From: Planctomycetota bacterium
GTDB lineage: Bacteria; Planctomycetota; Phycisphaerae; UBA1845
Length of the DNA: 50,740 nucleotides
Assembly: GCA_024276605.1 (NCBI GenBank)
Contig: JAJRWX010000046.1
Coordinates: forward strand, 1 to 50,740
Direction of reading: 5' to 3'
The first letter of the stretch is position 1. Each line of letters begins with the position of its first letter. The translations under genes were made by a program, and so were the position numbers. Shown piece after piece: positions 8,691 to 17,455 of the stretch. Below the pieces are notes generated by a model. The model saw only the letters and a list, made by a program, of their open reading frames with translations. It did not search any database and was not told where the DNA came from.

Positions 8691-9809
8691 ATGCTGATGA
8701 TCCGATCTGTAACAAATGTTTCTTGGCCGGTAGTTTTGACGTTGGCTTTGGCCCCGGTCATTGGTGGTTGTATCGGAGGAGGGAGCGACAATGGCCTCGG
8801 GAGCGACGACCTCCGTGGGGCGTCGCGGACGGATGCGGCGAGCCTGCTCTACTCGGCCACCAGCCCAAGTGGGCCGAAGGCAAGCGCCCAGAACGCGGCC
8901 TTCTCCCCCAACGGGGACCAGATCGTCTTTACTGTGTTCCGCAACGGTTACAACAAGGGACCGGCTGAACTCTGGATTATCAACCTCGACGGCACCGACG
9001 CTCACCGGATTACGCCCAGCGAGGACCAGGACAGCGTCAACGTCCCCGGCGCCGCCTGGAACGCGGTCCGCGACGAGATTGTGTTCGCCTCGGATCGAGA
9101 GGAATCCGACGACATCTGGACGATTCGCCCCGACGGTTCCGGACTGCGCCGGGTCACCACGCACTCCGAACCTCCCTATTGGATCGAACCTGTTTGGTCA
9201 CCGGACGGCGCGTGGATTGTGTTCGAATCCGATACCGAGGCTGCCACCGAACTCGCCCAGCGCGGCACGATCTACAAAGTGCGTTCTGACGGCTCGGATC
9301 TGACCCAGCTCACTAAACAGGCTGGCCAGGACTTCGACGATCGCTTGCCCAACTGGTCCCCCGACGGCGATCACATTCTATTTCAACGCCGTATACCTTC
9401 CGATGGTGAGGGCGACACGTGGGATATTTATGTCGTTGATGCCGGCGGAGACGACACCATCAACGTGAGTGGCGCTGCCGAGTACTTCAACACGGACAAC
9501 TCCTGGTCAACGGACGGACGCTGGATTGCAAGTTCGTCGGAGTACCCCGTCGAGGGCGACCGACTGCCGATACCCAACATCATCGGTTTCTTCTTCCCGG
9601 ATGAGGAGGCGCCTGGTGAGCCAAACGCGCCCGTGCGAATTACTTCGAGTGACAACCGCGAGGATGGCGCCCCTTCGGTTTCGCCGGATGGCTGCTGGGT
9701 CGCCTTCGAGAGTCACCAAACCGAAGACGAGCAATCCCCTAGCAATCTCTGGCTCATCGCGACACCCGCGGCACTGCAACCCGATAACCACAACTGCGCG
9801 AGTCCGTGA
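8691..9809 (+). CDS. Lipoprotein with a TolB-like/PD40 beta-propeller
   Basis: The 372-residue product has an N-terminal hydrophobic segment with a lipobox (VIGGC, Cys about 27). It then shows repeated propeller blades of the TolB/WD40-like (PD40) type, each with a pattern such as AAFSPNGDQIVFT, PVWSPDGAWIVFES, PNWSPDGDHILFQ and PSVSPDGCWVAFES, plus 'LWIINLDGT' or 'IYKVRSDGS' strands. Six blades can be counted roughly. Such propellers usually mediate protein contacts at the cell surface or in the periplasm; there is no sign of a peptidase domain. A GGAG ribosome-binding site lies 8-11 bases before the start. The coding sequence is strikingly GC-rich: the 60 bases from 9001 contain 42 G or C. 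Confidence 0.8.
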   Translation: MLMIRSVTNVSWPVVLTLALAPVIGGCIGGGSDNGLGSDDLRGASRTDAASLLYSATSPSGPKASAQNAAFSPNGDQIVFTVFRNGYNKGPAELWIINLDGTDAHRITPSEDQDSVNVPGAAWNAVRDEIVFASDREESDDIWTIRPDGSGLRRVTTHSEPPYWIEPVWSPDGAWIVFESDTEAATELAQRGTIYKVRSDGSDLTQLTKQAGQDFDDRLPNWSPDGDHILFQRRIPSDGEGDTWDIYVVDAGGDDTINVSGAAEYFNTDNSWSTDGRWIASSSEYPVEGDRLPIPNIIGFFFPDEEAPGEPNAPVRITSSDNREDGAPSVSPDGCWVAFESHQTEDEQSPSNLWLIATPAALQPDNHNCASP

Positions 9810-10082
9810 TGCCCAACACTGTCGGAACAGCCCGCGAGCCCATTGATCAGTGCCGCGCGAATAGCCGATGACCTTCTGTTTCTCACTGTGCAGCCTTGGT
9901 CCACGCCGCAACGGTCGCAGACAGCTTTCGAGGTAGCCCCGCTGAGGCATTACGTGTGCCACATACATAACCGGACGGTTACGAAGAGCCCAATTGATTC
10001 AGACCGTTACTTGGTTGGATAACAGGTATGGGATGGACAGCGGTTTCCTTGAGTCACAATTCCAACGATAGGGAATGACGCA
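9810..10082. other. Intergenic stretch between convergent genes
   Basis: No gene recognised. Small frames here are antisense shadows or lack start signals. The region leads into the terminator hairpin at 10083. Confidence 0.4.
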
Positions 10083-10129
10083 GCCCCCGGGCTCGCTTCT
10101 AATTAGCGAGACCGAGGGCAACGCTTTTT
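10083..10129 (+). terminator. Rho-independent terminator with a 15-bp stem
   Basis: The arms at 10083-10097 and 10105-10119 pair at 13 of 15 positions (GCCCCCGGGCTCGCT against AGCGAGACCGAGGGC), with a 7-base loop. They are followed by five T residues at 10125-10129. It sits between two convergent genes. The T-run is on the plus strand, so it best serves the propeller lipoprotein gene, although it starts about 270 bases after the stop codon. Confidence 0.65.
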
Positions 10130-10150
10130 AGCTTGGCGGTTCGCCGCCAA

Positions 10151-11779
10151 CTACTCGACGGTATAGTCTTCCCTTCGAATTCCATCCGCCCCGTCTGTAA
10201 CTTCGACGGCATTGGGATTCATTCCACCCCGGCCCGGCTCGCCCAGATCGAATATGTTGCCCCGACCGCTCCAATTGCTTTGGGCATCCTTGACGATTCC
10301 GATCGTCGGACCACCGCCACCACTACCACTTGCCGCACCGTTGCCACCCGTCCCGCCGGCACCTCCGTCGCCACCTTTTCCCTGTGCTCCGCTCCTCTCA
10401 CCGCCACTGCCACCTTTCCCTCCTGTGCCGCCTACACCCTCAGCGCCCCCCGCGCCGCCGTTACCTCCGTCGCCCGATGTGATTGTGTTGTCGGTGAATT
10501 CCGCGTCCGAATTGTTGCTGAGTAGGATGGCTATCGAAGCGCCGCCACCCTGACCTCCCATGCCATTCTCACCGGCAAATCCACCGCCACCACCTCCGCC
10601 ACCGCCGCCACCACAGGCGAAGACGATTGCACCTCCTCCGCCTCCGCCTCCGCCGCCACCGGCGCCATTGGTCTGGAAGCCACTACCGTCGGCTCCATCG
10701 GCGGTGACGTACTCCCCCTCGCTTACAAGACCGATTGACTCACCTCCGACACCCGGATTCTCTGCCGCAGTACCGTCTGTACCCTTGCCACCGATCGCGC
10801 CATCTGTGCCGGTTGCCCCGCCGGACCCGCCTCCACCTCCCGTAACGGATTCATTGACTTCAGTTCCGCCTGCGCCGTTGAACCCGCCGGCTACACCGCC
10901 GGTGCCGCCGACGCCGCCGGTGAAGGAGCCGTCGGTCGACCCACCACGGCCACCAACATTGTCGGGAGGACATGAGGCGGCCATGTTTCCGGCGCCTCCG
11001 TCGGGGCCTGCAGCGCCATTGGCACCTTTCGCGCCAGCCACACCGTCAGCGCCGTTGCCCGCGGTTAGCATGTTGTTACGGATGGTGACGAGTCGGCTGT
11101 CGCTGAGGCTGATGACAACGGAACTCTCACCCGGTGCGACTCCGTCCGCACTCGATATCCGAAAATTCTCCATGGTCACCAATGTTACCCCGATGCCCGA
11201 CACTGCCTTGGGGCCGCCTTCGAGCGTTGTGGGAAAGTTTTGCTCGTCGAGAATCCAGGTACTCGGGTTGTAGCTCCCGATGACGCTCACTTGGCTGCGT
11301 AGGGTGAGACTCTCGACGTAAAATCCGCCAGCGACATAAACGCTCCCTCCGCCGTTTTCAGCAGCGGCTTCGATTCCCGCCTGGATAGATGCAAAAGGTG
11401 TGGCCTGCCTACCGGCGTTTTCGTCATCGCCCACGATACGATTGACGAAAAAGTTGCTCTCAATGTCAGGTACGCCTTGTTCGCCACCGGGCTCAGGCTG
11501 GCAGGTGTCGCTCTGCTCATCGCAGACCTCGCCGGATGTACAGGGCGCGTTGCCCGAGACGCAAGTATCGTTGTTGGACGTTTCCATGCCGTTACAGAAC
11601 AGACCGTCGTCGCAGTCGACTTCGGCATCCGGAGAAGGAAGGGGCGATGGCGTGTCCGTGTCACGACTGCTGGATGCTCCAATGCTCCCCACAGGTTGGT
11701 TACCACAACCCGCCATCCCTGCCGCCATAAGGCAGGACAGAAACATCCCGAAGTTCGATTTTCTTTTTCTCTTCTGCAT
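10151..11779 (-). CDS. Cell-surface lipoprotein with Cys-rich module, DUF1565-like beta-helix start and long glycine-rich region
   Basis: I place the start at ATG 11779, because an AAGGG site precedes it and a clean signal peptide with lipobox follows (MAAGMAGC, Cys about 25). The longer frame from 11905 has no such signal. A Cys-rich stretch (CDDGLFCNGMETSNNDTC...GEVCDEQSDTC) is followed by a DUF1565-like beginning of a beta-helix (NRIVGDDENAGRQATPFASIQAGIEAA). About 280 residues dominated by Gly-Gly-x repeats come next, including uninterrupted runs of 10 and 11 glycines. The end (about 520-541) returns to ordinary sequence. The layout recalls glycine-rich surface proteins of planctomycetes and myxobacteria. 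Its function is unknown; it may be structural or adhesive. It is GC-rich and probably part of the inserted block. Confidence 0.7.
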   Translation of the reverse strand: MQKRKRKSNFGMFLSCLMAAGMAGCGNQPVGSIGASSSRDTDTPSPLPSPDAEVDCDDGLFCNGMETSNNDTCVSGNAPCTSGEVCDEQSDTCQPEPGGEQGVPDIESNFFVNRIVGDDENAGRQATPFASIQAGIEAAAENGGGSVYVAGGFYVESLTLRSQVSVIGSYNPSTWILDEQNFPTTLEGGPKAVSGIGVTLVTMENFRISSADGVAPGESSVVISLSDSRLVTIRNNMLTAGNGADGVAGAKGANGAAGPDGGAGNMAASCPPDNVGGRGGSTDGSFTGGVGGTGGVAGGFNGAGGTEVNESVTGGGGGSGGATGTDGAIGGKGTDGTAAENPGVGGESIGLVSEGEYVTADGADGSGFQTNGAGGGGGGGGGGAIVFACGGGGGGGGGGGFAGENGMGGQGGGASIAILLSNNSDAEFTDNTITSGDGGNGGAGGAEGVGGTGGKGGSGGERSGAQGKGGDGGAGGTGGNGAASGSGGGGPTIGIVKDAQSNWSGRGNIFDLGEPGRGGMNPNAVEVTDGADGIRREDYTVE

Positions 11780-12074
11780 ATCCCAATTCCCTTCTATTGC
11801 TCGTGGCCCGGCAAAAGCCGGATTCAATTTACCCGCGAAGACACCTTCAACGGGGGCACACGGTTGTCGAGCGTGTTGGCCTTCATACTCAATCACGCAA
11901 ACCACGATTTGGAGCCATCAAGAAAAATGTGTATTTTCCTTAAACTTACGAGATTGGCCGGCTAGTCATTCAGCAACCCAGTCCATCGGCCCCAACGATC
12001 TCGAAGCATGCTTAAAGTGCACGGTGTGCCCGTCCTCCAGCCATACTTGGCGTTGGTCTGCGAATGGTGAACCG
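11780..12074. other. Intergenic region between divergent genes
   Basis: It lies between the glycine-rich lipoprotein (minus) and the sigma factor (plus). A 60-residue minus-strand frame (11966-12148) overlaps the sigma start. It contains a phrase like ADQRQVWLEDGHTVHFKH, weakly reminiscent of the DGH motif of prepilin-like proteins. It has no ribosome-binding site and crosses the promoter, so I do not call it a gene. Confidence 0.4.
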
Positions 12075-12103
12075 TTGAAATATGTGCAAGCGGCGAATAT
12101 AAT
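12075..12103 (+). promoter_or_regulatory. Sigma-70-type promoter of the ECF sigma-kinase operon
   Basis: A TTGAAA box at 12075-12080 and a perfect TATAAT box at 12098-12103 are separated by 17 bp. Transcription would begin about 12110, some 25 bases before the start codon at 12135. Confidence 0.65.
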
Positions 12104-12116
12104 CGTATTGAATACG
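12104..12116. promoter_or_regulatory. 13-bp palindrome on the transcription start of the sigma-kinase operon
   Basis: CGTATT-G-AATACG is a perfect palindrome immediately after the -10 box. A repressor bound here would block initiation, so I infer an operator. No regulator gene is visible nearby. Confidence 0.4.
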
Positions 12117-12134
12117 TAATGGGCCGCGTTTGAG

Positions 12135-12728
12135 GTGTTATCTTTCATGCAGGATTCATCCCCCGATCAGATAACACAGATTCTCTCACGTGCCCAAAAA
12201 GGCGAAACAAGGGCTATCGAACAACTTCTACCACTCGTTTATGGGGAGCTGCGTGCCCTTGGAGCCAGTTATTTCCAGCAGCAAAGCCCGGCACACACAC
12301 TCCAACCCACCGCCTTGGTCCACGAGGCCTTTGTGAAACTTATGGGACCAGGCACTATCAAATGGGAAAGCCGAGCCCATTTCTTCGCCGTCGCCGCCAA
12401 GGCCATGCGTCACATACTGACCGACCACGCCCGCCGTAAGAAAGCCGCCAAGCGTGGTGGTGCTGCTGCACAGAAGGTGACCCTCTCCGGTCTGAGCACG
12501 CCCTCTACTGAAAATCAGATTCATCTGATCGCCCTCGACGAAGCCCTTTCCAAGCTCACTGCTATTGACGCCCGCCAAAGTGACATCGTCGAAATGCGTT
12601 TTCTGGCCGGCCTGAAGGTAGAAGAAGTCGCGAGTGTTCTGAAAATCTCCACTGCTACGGTGGAGCGCGAATGGCGCATGGCTAAAGCATGGCTTAAGCG
12701 CGAATTGGGCGGAGGTAAGCCTACATGA
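12135..12728 (+). CDS. ECF RNA polymerase sigma factor (TIGR02999-like, planctomycete type)
   Basis: The 197-residue product has region 2 with the hallmarks of this group (ELRALGASYFQQQSPAHTLQPTALVHEAFVKL...ESRAHFFAVAAKAMRHILTDHARR). A C-terminal region 4 helix-turn-helix follows (DIVEMRFLAGLKVEEVASVLKISTATVEREWRMAKAWLKREL). It should direct RNA polymerase to a specific regulon. The stop codon overlaps the next ATG in an ATGA arrangement, so kinase and sigma factor are translationally coupled. There is no anti-sigma factor. In this group the adjacent Ser/Thr kinase is thought to control the sigma factor, probably by phosphorylation. A second in-frame ATG at 12147 is an alternative start. Confidence 0.9.
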   Translation: MLSFMQDSSPDQITQILSRAQKGETRAIEQLLPLVYGELRALGASYFQQQSPAHTLQPTALVHEAFVKLMGPGTIKWESRAHFFAVAAKAMRHILTDHARRKKAAKRGGAAAQKVTLSGLSTPSTENQIHLIALDEALSKLTAIDARQSDIVEMRFLAGLKVEEVASVLKISTATVEREWRMAKAWLKRELGGGKPT

Positions 12729-15304
12729 GCACTGATCGCCAACAACGAATTAAAGATCTCTTTTTTGGCGCCTTGGAATTGGAACCCGATGCCCGTGCTT
12801 CATTTCTCGACGCCGCCTGTCGCAATGATCCGGACCTCTATCGCGAAGTGCTTTCGCTACTATCACATGATCAAGACACTATGGATGCCCTTAGCGACGA
12901 TGAACTCGACGTCGTACGCGAAGCCTTCGTCGATGCCATCGAATCCAGCGTCAAGGACTCCACATCACCCAATCGGCCTGATGCGGCGGACCCAATGCCG
13001 GAACTTATCGACCGCTACAAACTCCTCCAGAAAATCGGCGAGGGCGGCTTCGGCGTTGTCTACATGGCCGAACAGCAGGAACCGGTCCGGCGTAAGGTCG
13101 CCCTGAAGATCATCAAGCTTGGGATGGACACCAAACAAGTGATCTCCCGCTTCGAGGCCGAGCGGCAGGCGTTGGCGATGATGGATCATCCCAACATCGC
13201 CAGCATATTCGATGGCGGAGCGACGGACACGGGCCGGCCTTATTTCGTCATGGAACTGGTCGCAGGTGTGCCGTTCACGCAGTATTGTGACGAAAACAGC
13301 CTCAGCACGCGCGAGCGGTTGGAACTGTTCGTGCCGGTCTGCCGTGCCGTACAGCATGCTCATCAAAAGGGTGTCATCCACCGCGACATCAAGCCGTCGA
13401 ACGTCCTCATCACGCTGCACGACGGCGTGCCGGTCCCCAAGGTGATCGACTTTGGCATTGCCAAGGCGACGCGTGGCCGGCTCACTGAGAAGACGCTGTT
13501 CACCGAATTCAACCAGTTTGTTGGTACGCCAGCTTACATGAGCCCGGAGCAGGCGGAACGCTCCAACATCGACATCGACACGCGTAGTGATGTTTACTCC
13601 CTCGGCGTGCTATTGTATGAGTTGCTGACCGGAACGACGCCGTTCGATGACACCACCCTCAAGCAAGCCGCCTTCGATGAAATATTGCGTATCATTCGTG
13701 AGGAGGAACCTCAGCGTCCCTCCTTGCGTCTGAGCACTTTGGGAAATCGTCTTTCAGACGTGGCTCGCCGGCGACGAGTGGACCCCAGCAGGATCAGTCG
13801 AGTTGTCCGCGGCGACTTGGACTGGATCGTTATGAAAGCTCTGGAGAAAGACCGGCAACGCCGCTACGACTCAGCAGGTGCTTTTGCAGACGATGTGGCC
13901 CGACACTTGTTCGACGAGCCGATCTCCGCCGGACCCCCGAGCGTCGTCTATCGCTTCCAAAAATTCTCTCGGCGACATCGCGGGGCGATATTCGCGGGCG
14001 GTTTTGTGGCTACGGCATTGGTTCTCGGGCTGGCATTGGCCACTATTGGATTGATCCGAGCGGTACGAGCCGAAGCCGATGCGCTGGCCGCGCAGAATCG
14101 CGCAGAGCGTGAAGCGAAAATCGCTCGCGCGGTCAATGAATTTCTTAACGAAGATCTGCTCGCGGGAGTGGACCCCAACCGCACCGCCAATCGCGACATC
14201 ACGATGCGCGAAGTGCTCGACACAGCGTCTGAGAAAATTGAGTATCGCTTCAAAGATCAACCTGTGGTCGAAGGGGCGATTCGCACGATGCTCGGCAAAA
14301 CCTACCGCAATCTGGGCGCTTACGACGAAGCGGATAAACATCTGAAAAGGGCCGTGCAGCTTCGCGCAGAGGCGCTCGGCGAAGAGCATCTCGACACGCT
14401 TCGCGCCATGAATCATCTGGCTTTTCTGCATGATGTACAAGGACGGCTGAAGCAAGGCGAAACGTTGCACGCCAAAGTGCTGAGGATTCGCAGGGCATCG
14501 CTTGGCGGGGAGCACAGAGATACGCTGGCGTCGATGAACAACCTTGCTCAGAACTATATTGATCAGAACCGATATGACGAGGCCGTACCACTTTTCAAAG
14601 AGATACTAGACATCCGCCGGCGCATCTTGGGAATCGACGATCCCGATACGCTTCTTTCCATGAACAATCTGGCCTCGGTCTATTGGGATCAAAAGCGATT
14701 TGACGAAGCCGAGCCTCTCTACGTCGCTACGCTCGAAGCTCGCCGCCGCGTCTTAGGCGACGATCATCCTCACACCATCAACTCCATCGACAACCTTGGC
14801 ACTCTCTATCATATGCAAGGCCGGCTCGACGCGGCTGAGCCTCTCTATTTGGAGGCTAGAGAACGCTGCCTTCGAGTACTTGGTCCGGATCATCCAAAAA
14901 CGTCGACGTCTCTAAATAACCTCGCGGTGCTTTACTACAGTCGCCAGCAGTACGAGCAGTCGGCCTCCTATTTCGCGGAATCTATCGCCGCACAGCGTCG
15001 AACCCTTCGCGTCGGCCACTGGCGCATTGGGGCGGCATTGTCAAATAGCGGTGGATGTTTGCTAAAACTGAACCGACTTGAGGAGGCTGAAGCATCGTTG
15101 CTTGAATCCTATCAAATTCTATCTGACTTCTTCCATCCACGGCACAAGCGTGCACTTCGTGCCGCGAGCTATTTAGCCGATCTGTACAAGACATGGAACA
15201 AGCCGGAAGAAGCCGCGCGCTGGGCGGAAAGAATGCATGCCGAAGCAAGCCCGGAGACTCTTCGTGCATTGGGCGATTCCACCGACAATTCTAGCGATCG
15301 TTGA
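12725..15304 (+). CDS. Transmembrane Ser/Thr protein kinase with C-terminal kinesin-light-chain-type TPRs
   Basis: The 859-residue product has an N-terminal helical segment (1-95) and then a Hanks-type kinase domain (about 97-370). The glycine loop is GEGGFGVVY, the ATP-binding Lys is about 128, the catalytic loop is HRDIKPSN with Asp about 221, and the DFG motif is at about 242-244, so all catalytic residues are present. A membrane helix lies at about 420-444. After it come at least five 42-residue TPRs of the kinesin-light-chain kind (MNNLAxxYxxQxRYDEAxPLFxExLxIRRRxLGxDHPDT), through about 810. The kinase domain should be cytoplasmic and the TPRs on the other side of the membrane, where they could sense a partner. 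It overlaps the sigma gene by 4 bases. Confidence 0.92.
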   Translation: MSTDRQQRIKDLFFGALELEPDARASFLDAACRNDPDLYREVLSLLSHDQDTMDALSDDELDVVREAFVDAIESSVKDSTSPNRPDAADPMPELIDRYKLLQKIGEGGFGVVYMAEQQEPVRRKVALKIIKLGMDTKQVISRFEAERQALAMMDHPNIASIFDGGATDTGRPYFVMELVAGVPFTQYCDENSLSTRERLELFVPVCRAVQHAHQKGVIHRDIKPSNVLITLHDGVPVPKVIDFGIAKATRGRLTEKTLFTEFNQFVGTPAYMSPEQAERSNIDIDTRSDVYSLGVLLYELLTGTTPFDDTTLKQAAFDEILRIIREEEPQRPSLRLSTLGNRLSDVARRRRVDPSRISRVVRGDLDWIVMKALEKDRQRRYDSAGAFADDVARHLFDEPISAGPPSVVYRFQKFSRRHRGAIFAGGFVATALVLGLALATIGLIRAVRAEADALAAQNRAEREAKIARAVNEFLNEDLLAGVDPNRTANRDITMREVLDTASEKIEYRFKDQPVVEGAIRTMLGKTYRNLGAYDEADKHLKRAVQLRAEALGEEHLDTLRAMNHLAFLHDVQGRLKQGETLHAKVLRIRRASLGGEHRDTLASMNNLAQNYIDQNRYDEAVPLFKEILDIRRRILGIDDPDTLLSMNNLASVYWDQKRFDEAEPLYVATLEARRRVLGDDHPHTINSIDNLGTLYHMQGRLDAAEPLYLEARERCLRVLGPDHPKTSTSLNNLAVLYYSRQQYEQSASYFAESIAAQRRTLRVGHWRIGAALSNSGGCLLKLNRLEEAEASLLESYQILSDFFHPRHKRALRAASYLADLYKTWNKPEEAARWAERMHAEASPETLRALGDSTDNSSDR

Positions 15305-15591
15305 TCCGGTGTTTCCTGGCCACGTAGTGAAACTTCGGTTTCTCGAGTTTGGTAGCATGCCAAATGTTCTATGAAATGGCAGTGTGAGTGGCGAGCTGAA
15401 GACGCGGGTCGCTGTCGCTCGCCGCTCGGATTTGGCGAACCAGGTTGTTGTCTATTCCGCACGATTTCTTATCAGTGGCGTTCGACATTCTTTCACGATT
15501 TGATGAGACTGCGATCATCGACTCCCCCACTTCACATGAGATGGGTCACCCAGCCCCCGCTCGAAAATGATATGGGCAACCCACATAACTC
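15305..15591. other. Intergenic region between convergent genes
   Basis: No gene recognised. Two similar 17-base phrases at about 15535 and 15568 (ATGAGATGGGTCACCCA and ATGATATGGGCAACCCA) are present and each contains a TGGG...CCCA inverted core. The higher GC of the kinase gene falls off within this stretch. Confidence 0.4.
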
Positions 15592-15604
15592 CACGCGAAG
15601 CGTG
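15592..15604 (-). other. Short hairpin after the subtilase stop codon
   Basis: CACGC and GCGTG arms flank a 3-base loop, 15 bases downstream of the subtilase stop on the minus strand. The equivalent position beside the remnant at 8326-8338 keeps the pairing in RNA through two G-U pairs. It may be a 3' end or processing structure. Confidence 0.4.
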
Positions 15605-15619
15605 TCATCGTTCGTATAG

Positions 15620-17455
15620 CTAACGAGTGCGTAGTTCTATGTTGGCTGAGGTGCTTTTGCCGGTCAGGTCTGTCAGTATTAATGTGATGGTGTGCATACC
15701 GGCAGGGACGTTGCGCGTACGCCATAGGTAGGAAACCTCTGCCTTGGTGCCACCAACCGGCGAGGCGAATACGCTTTGCCCATTTATCAGCCATTCCACC
15801 GTAGCTAACCCCAACTTTGCGCTGACCTCAGCCTCTATCTGTACGCTACTGCCGACGGTTGCGCGATTGTTCGGTGAAGTGAATCGAATACCCGGTGAAT
15901 TATTACTACTGCTACCACTGCTCGATCCCCGGAATCGAATGTTGATCGTGACGGGTTTGGAAGCGTTTCCATTAGTATCTGTTGCGACGATTGAAATGGT
16001 GTGTTGTCCACCTTCAAACAATGCCGTATCGACGACGAATCGATAAGGCTTGCGCGTGTCGGTGCCGGTGGGAACACCATCGATCGACATGACTACATCC
16101 GCCACACCCCAACGATCGGTTGCGCTCACCACAATACGCGATCGCCCTGATAGCGTGCTACCGGCTGATGGGCTGGTGATTCGAACTGTTGGGGGTTTGT
16201 TGTCCGGTTCGGCTATGGTATCTGCCGCGGCTTGCACTACCGCGGCTGCGTCGATAAGACCATACCCGTATGTTGAATCCTTACCTCTACTTCCAAGATC
16301 GATCGCTGTGTCGGAGAGAATGCTTTGTATGGTCGCTGGGCGGAGTGACGGATTGGCTGACCAAGCTAGTGCCACGATTCCCGAAACGATGGGTGCGGCG
16401 AAGGAAGTGCCATTGGCTGTACGGTAGCCTGAACCTAGAGACGTCGATTGAATACTTACACCTGGAGCTACCAAATCAACGAAAGGTCCACGATCCGAAA
16501 ATGCAGCTATGCGATCTGAACCATCGACCGCCCCGACGAATAGCGCTTCCGGATAGCCGCCGGTTTTGCTTTTGCCTCCCGCATTGCCTGCGCTAATGAC
16601 CACCATGCCACCTCGGTTGAAAACATGCTGAGCCGCAGCTTTAATGACCTTATTAGACCATAGCGGCGCGAAGCTCACATTGATAACCTTAGCGCCATTA
16701 GCCTGTGCCCACATGATGCCGGCGGCTAAGTGACGGCTCGTACTATCGCCGTTCTCGTTGGTGGCTTTGACCGCTACGATGGGTGAGTCCCAAGCTAGTC
16801 CTACTACGCCACGGCGGTTGTTACTTTCGGCAGCTATAATCCCCGCTACCTGGGTACCATGTCCGGCGATATCGTCGTAGTCGTTGCTTGCATCAAAGAT
16901 ATTATAGCCGTCGAGAATTTTGTTTCGTAGGTCAGGGTGGCTTATGTCGATTCCGGAATCGACTACACCGATGACCATGTCTTCATCGCCGGTTGTTATA
17001 TCCCACGCCTCTGTGGCGTTCACTTGTGGGAGGTGTGGCTGAAGCCGAAACAGTGGGTCGTTGGGAATAGACTGTGATGGTAGGATATAGTTCTTGTGTA
17101 CGGATTCAATAAGGCCGCTGTCGATAAGTGCGGTGGCAATGATTTCACGCATGTCCGGGTCGATGGAAATGGTGATTAGACCAAGCTCATTGTCTTGATC
17201 GATGATCGTGGTATCTAGTTGGGTAAACAGATCAGCCAATGAGGTGGCATCAGCCCCGGGAAGTGGCTGTAAGAGTAGCTCAGTGTCTACGATTTCCAAC
17301 GCTTGGTAGGCCGGGTCAGCGTCCTCAGGGAAGAGCGATTTTGTGTCAGTGAGTATGCCTTGCGGATCCAAAACGGAACCGCAACCCATTAGGTTGATCG
17401 AAGCAACCAAAATCAGGTAAGCAAGAAGATGATGCGTGTTAGCACGATAGCCCAT
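15620..17455 (-). CDS. Subtilisin-like serine protease (S8 family), lipoprotein with Ig-like C-terminal domains
   Basis: The 611-residue product begins with a lipobox signal (NLMGC, Cys 25) and has a propeptide-like region (about 45-125). The S8 catalytic domain spans about 135-415. The triad is visible: Asp166 in IGVVDSGID, His199 in GHGTQVAGI and Ser351 in NGTSFAAP, with the oxyanion Asn291 in SAGNAG. Two Ig-like bacterial surface domains follow (about 425-510 and 520-611), each starting with a PxVRITSP or PGIRFTSP phrase. It should act on the outside of the cell as an anchored protease. It is transcribed alone, converging on the kinase gene. A fragment of its 3' end recurs at 8326-8420. 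Confidence 0.92.
   Translation of the reverse strand: MGYRANTHHLLAYLILVASINLMGCGSVLDPQGILTDTKSLFPEDADPAYQALEIVDTELLLQPLPGADATSLADLFTQLDTTIIDQDNELGLITISIDPDMREIIATALIDSGLIESVHKNYILPSQSIPNDPLFRLQPHLPQVNATEAWDITTGDEDMVIGVVDSGIDISHPDLRNKILDGYNIFDASNDYDDIAGHGTQVAGIIAAESNNRRGVVGLAWDSPIVAVKATNENGDSTSRHLAAGIMWAQANGAKVINVSFAPLWSNKVIKAAAQHVFNRGGMVVISAGNAGGKSKTGGYPEALFVGAVDGSDRIAAFSDRGPFVDLVAPGVSIQSTSLGSGYRTANGTSFAAPIVSGIVALAWSANPSLRPATIQSILSDTAIDLGSRGKDSTYGYGLIDAAAVVQAAADTIAEPDNKPPTVRITSPSAGSTLSGRSRIVVSATDRWGVADVVMSIDGVPTGTDTRKPYRFVVDTALFEGGQHTISIVATDTNGNASKPVTINIRFRGSSSGSSSNNSPGIRFTSPNNRATVGSSVQIEAEVSAKLGLATVEWLINGQSVFASPVGGTKAEVSYLWRTRNVPAGMHTITLILTDLTGKSTSANIELRTR

Noticed and set aside
10560-11273. 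A 237-residue proline-rich plus-strand frame
   Set aside because: It is the antisense shadow of the glycine codons of the minus-strand surface protein; no start signal or family.
11966-12148. 60-residue minus-strand frame with a DGH phrase
   Set aside because: It overlaps the sigma start and its promoter, has no ribosome-binding site, and the resemblance to prepilin-like proteins is too weak.
15371-15619. 82-residue frame between the kinase and the subtilase
   Set aside because: Its composition is biased (Arg, Pro, Cys), there is no ribosome-binding site, and it overlaps the subtilase end.
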